64,000 nucleotides of DNA from Cohaesibacter marisflavi (GCF_900115225.1 NZ_FOVR01000004.1:62001-126000); one strand, 5' to 3'. Positions 8,803 to 17,977 are shown, numbered from the stretch's first letter. Made by a program: numbers and translations. The notes: a model not told the origin generated them from the letters alone.

Positions 8803-10329
8803 ATGACCAAAATTCGTTTGGCACTTCTAGCCGCAGTAGCATCGGGAGTTATCGGAGGAGGATACGCATTCGCTGCTGGCGGCAACGACGCCGCTATCCG
8901 CCAGAATGGTGACGGCAACGTGGCCTCAATCAACCAGAGTGCAGGCACCGACAACCAGTTCAACAACACCGGCCCTAGCGACACAAGCGCAGCATTTCAG
9001 GATGGTAACAACAACTCCATCACCGCAGTGCAGAGCGGCTCATCAAACACAGTCGGCCTAAGCGTCAACCAGTTCGATAAAATTGGGGATGTTACCTTCA
9101 AAATCGGACATACCGGTGTTGATCGCACCTCTTGGGGTGTTGTTTCCTCAGGAACGGCGACCGACGGTGTCGCTCAGATCGGTGACGATAACAGCCTAGA
9201 CGTAACTCAGGAAAGCGATGGCAACATCGTTGGCGGCGTGGTTCAGTTCAGCTCAGCGACCAGAAGTGGCGCAGGACAGAAAAACGAACTTGAAATCAAT
9301 CAGCTTGGTGGGGCCGGCAACGAAATCAACCAGGTCTTGCAGGCGGTTGCCCTAGGGTCTCAAAATACAGCAACCATCACGCAGAATGGCTCAGGCAACG
9401 TGATCAATGCTGTCAACCAAATTGGCCTTAATGTCAACGGTGCCAATTCCAAAGTGAATAGCATTACGGCCACCATCTTAGGCAACAGCAACGGCACTGC
9501 CGCACTTGCAGGCAAAGCTGGGGCCTCTGGCGCTGCAACTAGCGAATTGAATCAGATGGGTGAAGACAACAGCATCACCCTGAATATCGACGGCGACTCA
9601 AACGCCTTCGGTGTAACCCAAAATAACTATGGCGGTGGACGCAACACCCTTTCCGCTCTCAACATCACCGGCGACGGCAACGAATTGGGTGTCTTGCAGG
9701 ACGCAAATAAAGTCTCTAGCAACCACAATGATCTGACCATCAACGCAATTCATGGCAACGACAACAATATCGGCGTGAAGCAGATTGGCAACAACTATGG
9801 CCTCATTGATCTGCAGTCGGCCAGCAACAGCAACCTGATCGGTCTTTCCCAGACCGGTACCAACAGCGCCAAGATTACCATCACATCAGGTGACAGAAAC
9901 GACTTTGACGCTCTGCAGGCAGACAACAACCAGCTGACCATCACGGCAAACGGTAGCTCCAACATCCTGAAAACCATACAGACCGCATCAGTCTCAGGTG
10001 CCGACAACCAGTTGACCGTCGATATCTTTGGCTCAAGCAACAACACGACTGACTTCACCACGGCGAACGCAGCCGATGCTATTGGCCTGACAGCAGGCGA
10101 GCTGATCCAGACCGGTTATGGCAACGAAGCAACCGTTAATGTTGGTCTCTCTTCTTCTGACAGCAACAACAACTCCTTCGCTCTGAGCCAGATGGGCAAT
10201 AGCAACGAAGCTACCATCTCTGTTTCAGGCGGCAACGATAATCAGGTCGCCGTACTGCAGAGTGGTAATTCCAACAACTCGGTCGTAACCCAGACAGGGT
10301 CTTCCAACGTGGTTGGCATCGCTCAGTAA
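8803..10329 (+). CDS. Large curlin-repeat protein 1
   Basis: A 508-residue secreted protein made almost wholly of curlin-type repeats of the form Q-x-G-x-x-N-x-(A/S)-...-Q. About a dozen are visible, for example RQNGDGNVASINQ, AQIGDDNSLDVTQ and TQTGSSNVVGIAQ at the very end. Enteric CsgA has only five repeats in about 131 residues, so this is roughly four times larger. The signal peptide ends at AFA-AGG (about residue 24). I chose ATG 8803 behind GGAGA; an in-frame upstream start at 8758 would put 15 residues before the signal peptide. It is rich in Asn, Gly and Ser and has no Cys. Export through CsgG is inferred from the neighbours. Confidence 0.85.
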   Translation: MTKIRLALLAAVASGVIGGGYAFAAGGNDAAIRQNGDGNVASINQSAGTDNQFNNTGPSDTSAAFQDGNNNSITAVQSGSSNTVGLSVNQFDKIGDVTFKIGHTGVDRTSWGVVSSGTATDGVAQIGDDNSLDVTQESDGNIVGGVVQFSSATRSGAGQKNELEINQLGGAGNEINQVLQAVALGSQNTATITQNGSGNVINAVNQIGLNVNGANSKVNSITATILGNSNGTAALAGKAGASGAATSELNQMGEDNSITLNIDGDSNAFGVTQNNYGGGRNTLSALNITGDGNELGVLQDANKVSSNHNDLTINAIHGNDNNIGVKQIGNNYGLIDLQSASNSNLIGLSQTGTNSAKITITSGDRNDFDALQADNNQLTITANGSSNILKTIQTASVSGADNQLTVDIFGSSNNTTDFTTANAADAIGLTAGELIQTGYGNEATVNVGLSSSDSNNNSFALSQMGNSNEATISVSGGNDNQVAVLQSGNSNNSVVTQTGSSNVVGIAQ

Positions 10330-10352
10330 GAGCCATTCGAAATGGATAAAGA

Positions 10353-10400
10353 CCGGAGGGACGCACTCCCGCCCCTCCGGCCACATGCGGCAAGAGCCGC
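10353..10400 (+). other. Two intercistronic hairpins
   Basis: CCGGAGGG (10353-10360) pairs with CCCTCCGG (10373-10380). A second hairpin GCGGC-AAGA-GCCGC lies at 10387-10400. No T run follows directly, so they may act as mRNA stabilisers or as a leaky terminator between the first two large curlin genes. Confidence 0.5.
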
Positions 10401-10485
10401 GAAATCATTTTTCAGTTCATCGTGAGGGCCAACTCAGGCTTTCCGGTGGCTCAATTTTTAAGAAGTAATTTTTTGGAGAGAATAA

Positions 10486-12336
10486 ATGAACAAGGTTCGT
10501 TTGGCTTTGCTGGCAACCGCTGCAACAGGTGTTATTTCCGCCGCAGGTCTGGCTTTCGCAGCAAGTAATGACGCATTCGTGGAGCAAAATGGCAGCAGCA
10601 ACACCGCGTCCATCAACCAGACCAACGCCGGAGCGGAAACGCAGGGCAACAAGGTGGGCAACAGCACCAATGTCGTCCTTCAGGATGGAGACCAGAACAC
10701 ACTGGATATCATCCAGAGTGGGGACAGCAACCAGATCGGTCTTCTGGGCAGCGGCGTGGATCAGCTGGGCGATGGCAACAATTTCGACGCCCTGCAATCC
10801 TCGAACAGCAACGTCATCGGCTCCGTGCAGCAAGTAGAAAGCACCGCAACCGGAGCAACGGGAACAAACGAACTGACAATCACCCAAAAGGGTGGAGCCT
10901 CGAATCTCGTGACCGCCGTGTCTCAGGAAACCACGGCCAATGGCACCAACTCCGCCGAAGTCACGCAAAATGGCGCGGGCAACCGGCTGAAAACGCTAAG
11001 CCAGTTCAATAATGGCGACAGCACCAACTCTGTCACCGTTTCGATCACCGGCGACGATAATGGCACCGCCGATAGTCTTACCAACTATGCCTCATTGGCA
11101 AATGTCAATGGCAGTGAAATCACCCAATCCGGCACAGACAACAGCATTGAACTGATCATCTCTGGCAACAGCAACCAGTTCGGAGCAGCCCAGACAAACG
11201 ATGCCGGCGGGACCAATATCCTGCAAACGTTGGACGTGGTTGGAGACCAGAACGAAATCGGCGTTTCCCAAACGGCTCATTCTGCCACCGACACCAACAG
11301 CTTGACCATCAACAAGATTATCGGAAACAACAACAATGTTGGGGCCAACCAACAGGGTTACGGTTCGAATACCGGTACGATTACCCTCGGAGCCAACAGC
11401 AACAACAACTGGGCCAAGCTAATCCAAAGCAACGGTGCAAAAGGAACAATCACCGTGCATGCTGGGGATTTCAACCGAGCTTCCATCGAGCAGCATGCCG
11501 CCGCCACGAGTGACAATGACGCAGAAATCGAGGTCACGTCTACCAACAAGACACGGGGCAACAACCATCTCTACATAAACCAGTGGGGCAATGCGGAAGT
11601 TGCCAAAACCTCGGTGATTGGTGACTACAACTATTCGAGTATTAAGCAAACGGCAAGTGACAATGATGCCACGGTAACCATCACAGGCGACAGCAACAAG
11701 AACTTCACCTATCAGAACGAATATAGCACGGACAACACTGCCACCATAATGATCGATGGGGACAGCAACGAAGCAAGAACCTATCAGAAGGATTACGGGT
11801 CTGACAATAATGTCGCCATCGACATAACTGGTAACAACAACTCGGTAGAAGACCACCAGTTGGCCAGCACAAAAGCTGATCTGGATGTCGACATCAATGG
11901 ATCTGACAACGCAATCCTGTCTACTCAGCAGACAGCTTCGCTAAGCTCAGTGTCTTTTGACATCACAGGCAATGGCAACCAGTTCGACGCCACACAAAAT
12001 CTCAGCACGGGCGATGCCATGTCGGTAACGATTTATGGCGACAACAACGGCAAGGGCACCTGGGCCCTTAACGGTGCCGCCGAAGCCGTCAGCCTGATAA
12101 GTGGTGAGCTGAGCCAGTCCGGGTCCAACAACGTGATGGACATCGCTATCGGCTCATCATTGCTCGGCAGCTCCAATAACCTTGTTGCAGCCCAGCAGAA
12201 TGGGGACAGCAACTCCATCGACGTTAGCATTTCTGACGGCAGCTTCAACGAAGTGGCCATCAGCCAGCAAGGCAACGGCAACATCTCCGTTGTCAATCAG
12301 GTGGGCTCTTCCAACATCGTTGGCATCAGCCAGTAA
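10486..12336 (+). CDS. Large curlin-repeat protein 2
   Basis: A 616-residue paralogue of the preceding protein, the largest of the set. The signal peptide (MNKVRLALLATAATG.., cut after AFA) is nearly the same as that of protein 1, and the C-terminus again ends in G-S-S-N-I-V-G-I-S-Q. Typical curlin units include VEQNGSSNTASINQ and ISQQGNGNISVVNQVG. Between them lie longer blocks with the looser pattern I-x-G-D-x-N, so the regular five-strand CsgA ladder is extended and varied. SD GGAGAG precedes the ATG. I read it as a structural or scaffold amyloid subunit; which protein is CsgA or CsgB in function cannot be told. Confidence 0.85.
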   Translation: MNKVRLALLATAATGVISAAGLAFAASNDAFVEQNGSSNTASINQTNAGAETQGNKVGNSTNVVLQDGDQNTLDIIQSGDSNQIGLLGSGVDQLGDGNNFDALQSSNSNVIGSVQQVESTATGATGTNELTITQKGGASNLVTAVSQETTANGTNSAEVTQNGAGNRLKTLSQFNNGDSTNSVTVSITGDDNGTADSLTNYASLANVNGSEITQSGTDNSIELIISGNSNQFGAAQTNDAGGTNILQTLDVVGDQNEIGVSQTAHSATDTNSLTINKIIGNNNNVGANQQGYGSNTGTITLGANSNNNWAKLIQSNGAKGTITVHAGDFNRASIEQHAAATSDNDAEIEVTSTNKTRGNNHLYINQWGNAEVAKTSVIGDYNYSSIKQTASDNDATVTITGDSNKNFTYQNEYSTDNTATIMIDGDSNEARTYQKDYGSDNNVAIDITGNNNSVEDHQLASTKADLDVDINGSDNAILSTQQTASLSSVSFDITGNGNQFDATQNLSTGDAMSVTIYGDNNGKGTWALNGAAEAVSLISGELSQSGSNNVMDIAIGSSLLGSSNNLVAAQQNGDSNSIDVSISDGSFNEVAISQQGNGNISVVNQVGSSNIVGISQ

Positions 12337-12373
12337 ACGTCCTGAGAGAAGTTGCATGCAAAGCAAGCATATA

Positions 12374-12397
12374 GAATGGGCGACCCCTCGCCCATTC
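12374..12397 (+). other. Intercistronic hairpin
   Basis: A perfect 10-bp stem, GAATGGGCGA with TCGCCCATTC, with a CCCC loop. It lies 37 bases after the second large curlin gene and no T run follows. It probably protects or processes the transcript. Confidence 0.55.
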
Positions 12398-12440
12398 GTC
12401 ATCGGTTCTAAAGTAAAGTGAAAGCCACAAAGGCAGTCTT

Positions 12441-13994
12441 ATGAAACAATTCAGTTCTTATTCGTTAGCGCCAGTTCTGACACTGATTATGGTTGCTTAT
12501 GGACCGTCGACGCTGGCTGATGAAAATGAGGTCTATCTCGGGCAGACCGGTGTAACCAACGTCATCGATATCGATCAGGTTGGCAATTCGAACAAGGTGG
12601 GCGCAAACGAGACCGCAATATTCATTTCTCAGCAAGGCACCAGCAATGGCATAACCATATCACAATCAGGATATGCCAACGAAGCGGGCGCCAGCGCCCC
12701 AACAGGCCGTTTGGGCCTGCAGGGTCTTTACCAGACGGGTAGCCAGAACACGCTTGATATCACGCAGGAAAATGATAATGCCCTTGGCATGAACCGCATC
12801 GGTGCGATCTCGCAGGACGCTTCCCCCACCTATGCCTCCAGTGTGAGCAACAGCCTTACGATCATCCAGTCGCACAATGCTATCGATGGAACAGCTGGAT
12901 CAGGAGATGGGCAAGGCAATCACAGCATCGGCGAAATCCAGCAAATCCAGACGAGCACAAACGGAGCCAGCAACACCGCTGTGATAAGACAGTTTGATGG
13001 CGCAGAAGACTCCTATGATGGCAACCGGATTGGATGGTTCATCCAGAATGGCAGCGGCAACATTGCCAATGTGACGCAACAATATCGCGGCAATATCCTC
13101 AATACCTTCCGCCAATATGGCCAATCAAACGAAGCCACCATCTTCCAACATTCGGGAACAGAAAACCGCATAGCCCAGTATGATCAGGTCGGCAGCTTCA
13201 ACAGGGCTTCCGTTGCCATGATTGGCTCGCGCAACATGCTTTGGTCTCTGATCCAGAATAACGACCTTGTCAGCGTCACTGGCAACCTGGCCACCATCAC
13301 ACTTGAAGGAGATGACAATGGCGGTGATGGGTTTGGCGGTTTGGGACAGTTCACCAAGGAGAATACCAAACAGCTGCAGGTGTCTCAAGGTGAAGTCAAA
13401 CAGCTGGGTGATCATAATACGCTCAACATGGTAACCACAGATGCCTCAACCATGACAGCCTATGGCTTTGTGCAAGATGGCGACGGCAACTGGCTGAGCG
13501 GCACCGTAGACGGGATCGAAAACGAGGTGGCCTCCTCCCAAATCGGGGATGGCAACCGGCTCAACTTCATGCAGACGGGTGACAAAAACAGCATGGCTGT
13601 TACTTATAAAGGCAAGGACAACGAGCTGGATGCAAAACAGACCGGGGATGAAAATAGCATGACCGTTTCGTTTGATGGCGCGGTCACCCCCCTCTCCCGC
13701 AGCGACCAAACCAACGATGCAGCCCTCGGTGGATTCACAGATCTTGTGCTCGCTTCATCCGGCACGCTTACGCCCGGGCAAGCGATGCAAACCGGCGATC
13801 TCAACGTTGCATCTATCCAAGTCAATGGCGGCAGCTTTAACAAATTCGCTTTTTCGCAGACTGGTGATCAAAACGTGATTGATGGCGCTATAACCGGTTT
13901 ATCGAACCAATCGGCGGTGATACAATCTAACAACGATAACTATGCCTATTACCGCCAAACGGGCAATTACAACCAACTTATCATCCTGCAGTAG
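12441..13994 (+). CDS. Large curlin-repeat protein 3
   Basis: A 517-residue secreted protein with a less conserved signal peptide (cut near STLA-DE). The repeats are of the same type, for example QTGVTNVIDIDQVGNSN, FSQTGDQNVIDG and YRQTGNYNQLIILQ at the end. Compared with proteins 1 and 2 the spacing between repeats is more irregular. Around residues 410-440 there is a Thr/Ala/Gly-rich insert without repeats. It lies in the same direction 104 bases after protein 2. Best read as a third curlin-family subunit with a different copy number or position in the fibre. Confidence 0.8.
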   Translation: MKQFSSYSLAPVLTLIMVAYGPSTLADENEVYLGQTGVTNVIDIDQVGNSNKVGANETAIFISQQGTSNGITISQSGYANEAGASAPTGRLGLQGLYQTGSQNTLDITQENDNALGMNRIGAISQDASPTYASSVSNSLTIIQSHNAIDGTAGSGDGQGNHSIGEIQQIQTSTNGASNTAVIRQFDGAEDSYDGNRIGWFIQNGSGNIANVTQQYRGNILNTFRQYGQSNEATIFQHSGTENRIAQYDQVGSFNRASVAMIGSRNMLWSLIQNNDLVSVTGNLATITLEGDDNGGDGFGGLGQFTKENTKQLQVSQGEVKQLGDHNTLNMVTTDASTMTAYGFVQDGDGNWLSGTVDGIENEVASSQIGDGNRLNFMQTGDKNSMAVTYKGKDNELDAKQTGDENSMTVSFDGAVTPLSRSDQTNDAALGGFTDLVLASSGTLTPGQAMQTGDLNVASIQVNGGSFNKFAFSQTGDQNVIDGAITGLSNQSAVIQSNNDNYAYYRQTGNYNQLIILQ

Positions 13995-14155
13995 AAGCGA
14001 GTAGTGTTTTTCAATCACTCTACCACAGGATTTAACGCAAGATTCACTTCAATTTCAAGAAAAGGCTCCGATCAGTCATTCGATAGGGCGCCATAAAATC
14101 TGATTAAAGAAATACCTGTTCTAATCGCTTCAAACGAAAGCAAAGGAACAGGGAC

Positions 14156-14665
14156 ATGCAAAAACAACTTACAGCTATCGCTGCGATCCTTTTGCTGAGC
14201 GCAGCATCGCAGGCAAAAGCAGATACCAACGTCATCGAATTACTGGATGACGCGAATACAGAAGGGAATGTTATCGAGCTGAACATTACGGGCAATGGCA
14301 ACAGTCTGAACCTATCCCAAAGCTTCGCCTTTGGAGGCTATGGCCAGAACCTGATGGATATCACAATCGATGGCAACAACAATGGTGGACCCGCAGGGGC
14401 AAACTTTACAGGCGTAGCTCTTGCGAGCGGTCTGCGACCGGGAAATTTGGTACAGGAAGGGTTCAATAACAGTATGATTGTCGATGTTAGCGGCACAAGC
14501 AATCTATTCTCCTTCCTGCAAAACGGGAGCCAAAACACGCTCCAAGCCTCAATTGAGGGCACAGGTAATCAGGCCGCTGTGCAGCAATATGGACAGAATA
14601 ATCACGTCAGCTTCAGCCAGATGGGAAGCAACAACAGCATCAGCATCTCGCAAAGATCTTTCTAG
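14156..14665 (+). CDS. Small curlin-repeat protein (CsgA/CsgB-sized)
   Basis: 169 residues with a signal peptide (cut near AKA-DT). After it come curlin units such as LNITGNGNSLNLSQ, FLQNGSQNTLQASI and FSQMGSNNSISISQ. In size it is the nearest match to a classic curlin. The basic end S-Q-R-S-F recalls the basic C-terminus of the CsgB nucleator, but this is only a hint. An AGGAACAGGGA ribosome site precedes the ATG. The gap of 161 bases before it may hold a separate promoter. Confidence 0.75.
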   Translation: MQKQLTAIAAILLLSAASQAKADTNVIELLDDANTEGNVIELNITGNGNSLNLSQSFAFGGYGQNLMDITIDGNNNGGPAGANFTGVALASGLRPGNLVQEGFNNSMIVDVSGTSNLFSFLQNGSQNTLQASIEGTGNQAAVQQYGQNNHVSFSQMGSNNSISISQRSF

Positions 14666-14674
14666 GATTATTCT

Positions 14675-14700
14675 GTGCCAATGAATGAGGAAACTGGCAC
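14675..14700 (+). promoter_or_regulatory. Inverted repeat around a ribosome site
   Basis: GTGCCA and TGGCAC (6 bp) bracket the GAGGAA ribosome site and end directly before the ATG at 14701. Such a hairpin could limit translation of the following curlin gene, but the stem is short. Confidence 0.3.
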
Positions 14701-15429
14701 ATGAACAAAGCTCTAACCTTGGGACTTCTCGCTACGGCATTGGCGGGATTTTCTCTCTCACCAGCACTGGCGGGAGATCAGAATATACTGGTGTTGCAGC
14801 AGGACGGTGCGGCAAATACGATTTCAATCGACCAGCAAAAGGCAACGGGCAGTCAGGTCGGTGGCGTCAACTTCATCGAGGCTACGCCACTTGAGTCATC
14901 CGAATTCGAAGTGATGGACATGTCCAACCCCTTGCAAATCACCGAAGGGCTTCAAAACCCGATTGTGCAACAGGGAGATGGCAACAGCGCAACCATCACC
15001 GTTGAGGGCGACGAGGATGTCGTCTATCTAAACCAGAATAGTCAGGGACAGCCAACAGGCAACAACGCCGACATTTATGTCAATTCGGGCACTGCTGATC
15101 CATCCTTTGCGGCCGTCGTTCAAAACGGCGCGGGCAACAATGCGTCCGTCAGCATCAATGGCAGCCTTTCCAATGGCACAATCTTACAGAACGGGTCTAA
15201 CAATCAGGGATCTATCGACGTCGATGGCAACAATGTCACAGCATCCCTGACGCAGGTCGGCTCGGACAATGACAGCCAGTTGGTCGCGCAAGGCGCATCG
15301 ACGTCAGCCACCGGTGTTGATGGCGCCAATGTGAGCTATACGCTCTATGCCAATGGAGTAACCACGACACAGCCTGTCACGGTGACGACCAATGGCGCTT
15401 CAGTAAGCATCACACAAACCCAATTCTAA
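14701..15429 (+). CDS. Curlin-repeat protein, 242 residues
   Basis: A secreted protein with a clear signal peptide (cut at ALA-GD). Curlin units include VLQQDGAANTISIDQQ, VQQGDGNSATITV, VVQNGAGNNASVSI and ILQNGSNNQGSIDV. The C-terminal 50 residues (Val/Thr-rich, ending V-S-I-T-Q-T-Q-F) contain fewer Q-x-G units. It lies 35 bases after the small curlin gene, so the two are cotranscribed. It may be the minor or nucleator subunit, but sequence alone does not settle this. Confidence 0.75.
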   Translation: MNKALTLGLLATALAGFSLSPALAGDQNILVLQQDGAANTISIDQQKATGSQVGGVNFIEATPLESSEFEVMDMSNPLQITEGLQNPIVQQGDGNSATITVEGDEDVVYLNQNSQGQPTGNNADIYVNSGTADPSFAAVVQNGAGNNASVSINGSLSNGTILQNGSNNQGSIDVDGNNVTASLTQVGSDNDSQLVAQGASTSATGVDGANVSYTLYANGVTTTQPVTVTTNGASVSITQTQF

Positions 15430-15481
15430 TTCACGAGCCTTTGGTGGCTTACTGGCGAAGCGACTGCCTCGGAGACGGCCT

Positions 15482-15895
15482 ATGCCGCACCTGATTGCCT
15501 CAATAAAACATCTGGCGGCATTTGGTCTGCCTCTCTTGATGGGAGCCCCCTCCATGGCCCTCGCCCAGCCACCGAAGGCAGACATAATCATGCATCTAAC
15601 GGGCAACCAGCTCTCGATTGAAGACGCAATTCGCGTGACTGAGGCTGGAGAATACAAGGTCCAGCTTGAAGTGCGCAAAACGGGCAAAAGCGGCACCGCC
15701 ACAACCCGGCAAGGAAACCGCATCAAGGCCGAGGCAGATCGCGTGTATCAAACCAGCCAATTGCATTTTGTTCTGGGCGCCAAGGATCACATCGAGGCCA
15801 AGCTCAGTCTCTTTTCCGAAGATACTTTGTTGGTGACAAAAACCCGTAGCTACACCTTCGGCGCTCCTGCGCCGGATATGAATAAACAATTATGA
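15482..15895 (+). CDS. csgH: CsgH-like curli chaperone/inhibitor
   Basis: CsgH is the alphaproteobacterial functional counterpart of CsgC, a small periplasmic immunoglobulin-fold protein that stops curlin from polymerising before export. The 137-residue protein has a signal peptide (cut near ALA-QP). A beta-rich domain follows, with the exposed segment TGKSGTATTRQGN, which resembles the Gly/Ser-rich strand region of CsgH. It sits immediately behind the curlin genes, which is the expected place. No CsgC, CsgE or CsgD homologue was found in the window. Confidence 0.75.
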   Translation: MPHLIASIKHLAAFGLPLLMGAPSMALAQPPKADIIMHLTGNQLSIEDAIRVTEAGEYKVQLEVRKTGKSGTATTRQGNRIKAEADRVYQTSQLHFVLGAKDHIEAKLSLFSEDTLLVTKTRSYTFGAPAPDMNKQL

Positions 15896-15920
15896 TCAAT
15901 ATCTTATACCGGTGACTTCA

Positions 15921-16646
15921 ATGATCAGGTTATTTTCTGCATTTTTATCAGGTCTCTTTTGTCTGGGCTTTCTTGCCCCAGAAACCGCCCATGCCCAGTC
16001 CGCTGAAGCGGTGGCCAAAGCCTTCGCTGGCAATTGGATTACCTATGACAGGCATTTCGCAGAGCAGAAAAGCTGCGAGCTGGCCTTCTCTGCACAAAAA
16101 TCCGGCGATCTTTATCCCATAACGAAAAAGGGTTGTAGCGGCGATCTGGCGGATATCGCTGGCTGGCGGATACAGAATAACCAGCTGGTGTTCATGTCCA
16201 GCGCCAATACGGCGATCGCATTGGTTGGAGGCAATCAGGAACGGTTGAGCGGAACAATCTTGCAGAACAATCTGCCAATCATCATCGAAAGGCTGGAAGT
16301 TGCTCGGAAGATCGAGAAAGCCCGCAAGTCGATCCAGTGTTCCTACATTGGTTACAGCCAGACATGCGCCTCTCCACGAGATTTCGCGCCCCCGGCAGCC
16401 AGCATCGGGTCGCCATCACCGGTGCAGATTCTGGTCAATCTCAACGCCAGAACAGAGCCACGCAACAACGCAACGATAAAGACTGTCTTGAAGCCCAATG
16501 CTTGTGTCAGCGCTGAAGTCTGCACGGTGGCGTCCGATGGCCTGTGGTGCAAAGTCAAAATCGAAAATGGCAACGCATGGATCAAGAAGCAAACGGTTCG
16601 CCAACAGCGCTGGCCTGTTATCACCTTCAAGAATGGTTGCTCGTAA
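15921..16646 (+). CDS. Secreted Inh/AprI-like protein with C-terminal SH3 domain
   Basis: A 241-residue protein with a signal peptide (cut near AHA-QS). Residues about 28-115 resemble the AprI/Inh metalloprotease-inhibitor fold: an AGNW opening, a Cys pair (Cys in KSCEL and in KKGCSG), then IAGWRIQNNQLVF. Residues about 160-241 look like a bacterial SH3 domain (LNARTEPRNNATI, GLWCKVKIENGNAWIKK). I preferred ATG 15921, which has GGTGA upstream, over the GTG at 15912. It ends the curli cluster. It might protect curlin or matrix proteins from secreted proteases, but that is inference from position and fold. Confidence 0.6.
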   Translation: MIRLFSAFLSGLFCLGFLAPETAHAQSAEAVAKAFAGNWITYDRHFAEQKSCELAFSAQKSGDLYPITKKGCSGDLADIAGWRIQNNQLVFMSSANTAIALVGGNQERLSGTILQNNLPIIIERLEVARKIEKARKSIQCSYIGYSQTCASPRDFAPPAASIGSPSPVQILVNLNARTEPRNNATIKTVLKPNACVSAEVCTVASDGLWCKVKIENGNAWIKKQTVRQQRWPVITFKNGCS

Positions 16647-16698
16647 CCTCCTTCTGCCCCATCCACCCAGTTGGATGATATCAGCTCGCAGATCCGAT

Positions 16699-16730
16699 CC
16701 CGCCACCAACGTTTCGTTGTGCGTGGCGGG
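16699..16730 (+). terminator. Possible terminator of the curli cluster
   Basis: An 8-bp GC-rich stem CCCGCCAC/GTGGCGGG plus an inner CAACG/CGTTG pairing. No T run follows, so the stem may work with Rho or only separate the convergent LysR gene. Confidence 0.4.
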
Positions 16731-16762
16731 ATGTCTTAAACATGCGCCGGGCACCTTCCCGA

Positions 16763-17674
16763 CTAGTAGGCCTGCGTTCGGCTTTTGATCTGGTACGGTT
16801 CCAAACTCTTGATAAACCGATCGATGAATTCCATCGTGATGACAGATCTGGGCGTGTGGGTTGGAAAGAGAATGCTGAGCCTGTGAGGCACCACGGGCTT
16901 GAACGGTTTGATGATCAGGCCGTCTTTTTCATATTCTAATGCATCGATGATGCTAACCACGCTAACGCCAACACCTCCGGCCACGATACGGCATGCTAAG
17001 CCGAATTGACGCGATTCTATGATCGGATTAAGCCGCGCTCCACTCGCCTCAAAGGCCGCATTCACCAAATTGAAATAATCACTGCCGCGTCTGGCATGAA
17101 TAAAGGGCTCATTGTCCAGATCCTGCGGCGTAATATGCTCCTTGTCCTTGAGGCGATGCCCCTGCGGCAAAACGCATACACTGCGCATCATGATTGGGAT
17201 GATCTCCAGCGCAGGATGCGGTTCATGATGGGAAGAGATACCCACATCATACTGGTGCGAGATAATCCAATCCAGAATGCGCTCCGGCCTATCCGGCTCA
17301 ATGGCCATAGTCACGCCCGGGCGTTCCTTCATGAAATCGGCAACAACCCGCGGCAAATGGGTGGTCGCAAAGCCCGGCAGACACGTGATGCGCAAATGCC
17401 CGACTTGCAAATCATGAATTTCTTCAACCAGCTTCTCGATATTGCCAAGGCCGGCCAGCACCCTGTCTACTTCGCCCAATAGAAACCGCGCTTCCTGCGT
17501 TGGAACGAGCCGCCCGCCATCACGCATAAAAACCTCAAAGCCCACCCGCTGGGTGAGGCTCGATATCAGGCGCGAAACCGCTGGCTGCGAAATATCCAAC
17601 AGCTTGGCCGCCGACGTCACATTCCCCGTGGTCGCCACCGCTCGAAAGGCTTCCAACTGTCTCAACTGTATCAT
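16763..17674 (-). CDS. LysR-family transcriptional regulator
   Basis: A 303-residue LTTR. The N-terminal winged helix-turn-helix (MIQLRQLEAFRAV, then AAKLLDISQPAVSRLISSL) is canonical and the effector-binding domain follows from about residue 90. I chose the ATG at 17674, where the protein begins as LTTRs do; a start at 17728 would add 18 residues. It is transcribed away from ugpB. The 300-base space between them contains a perfect palindrome, so it probably controls the transporter operon and itself. The ligand is unknown; a glycerol-phosphate compound or related metabolite is a reasonable guess. Confidence 0.9.
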   Translation of the reverse strand: MIQLRQLEAFRAVATTGNVTSAAKLLDISQPAVSRLISSLTQRVGFEVFMRDGGRLVPTQEARFLLGEVDRVLAGLGNIEKLVEEIHDLQVGHLRITCLPGFATTHLPRVVADFMKERPGVTMAIEPDRPERILDWIISHQYDVGISSHHEPHPALEIIPIMMRSVCVLPQGHRLKDKEHITPQDLDNEPFIHARRGSDYFNLVNAAFEASGARLNPIIESRQFGLACRIVAGGVGVSVVSIIDALEYEKDGLIIKPFKPVVPHRLSILFPTHTPRSVITMEFIDRFIKSLEPYQIKSRTQAY

Positions 17675-17977
17675 ATGCGTCTCGTTCTTTTCCGCGCCTT
17701 CAACCTGCCACGCTTTACCAAATACCAAATTTCATAACATGATGTTATGACATTTAAGAAAAAACTTCATTTGAATTATTCAACCGCTCGCCTCATTTTG
17801 CCCTTGTCCAAACGGGCCGGTCATCTCGCTCAACACAATGATGTTAGGAGCGCCTTTAAACGGCCGGGCGGCTTCCCTCCTCCATAAGAGAAGAAGAAGC
17901 CACTTCCTTGCAGAGGAAGCTGAGGACTTGGAGGAACGAATTCATATTGTCTTTGTTTTGAGCAAGGGAAAACTCAA
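17675..17977. other. Divergent promoter region LysR / ugpB
   Basis: About 300 bases between the two divergent starts. It contains the palindrome at 17733-17749, an A/T-rich stretch to its right, and purine-rich sequence (AGGAAGC, GGAGGAA) before ugpB. No Pho box of the CTGTCAT type was seen. Confidence 0.5.
17733..17749. promoter_or_regulatory. 17-bp palindrome, probable LysR operator
   Basis: CATAACAT-G-ATGTTATG is a perfect dyad around one base. It contains the T-N11-A core expected for LTTR sites and is extended by AAAT/ATTT on either side. It lies 59 bases before the regulator start. Confidence 0.65.

Noticed and set aside
8803-13994. The large Asn/Gly/Ser-rich proteins as RTX toxins or ice-binding adhesins
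   Set aside because: They lack GGxGxD calcium repeats and TxT ladders; the Q-x-G-x-x-N pattern and csgF/csgG/csgH neighbours fit curlins.
17675-17977. PhoB binding site before ugpB
   Set aside because: No repeated CTGTCAT-like units; the only ordered element is the LysR-type palindrome.
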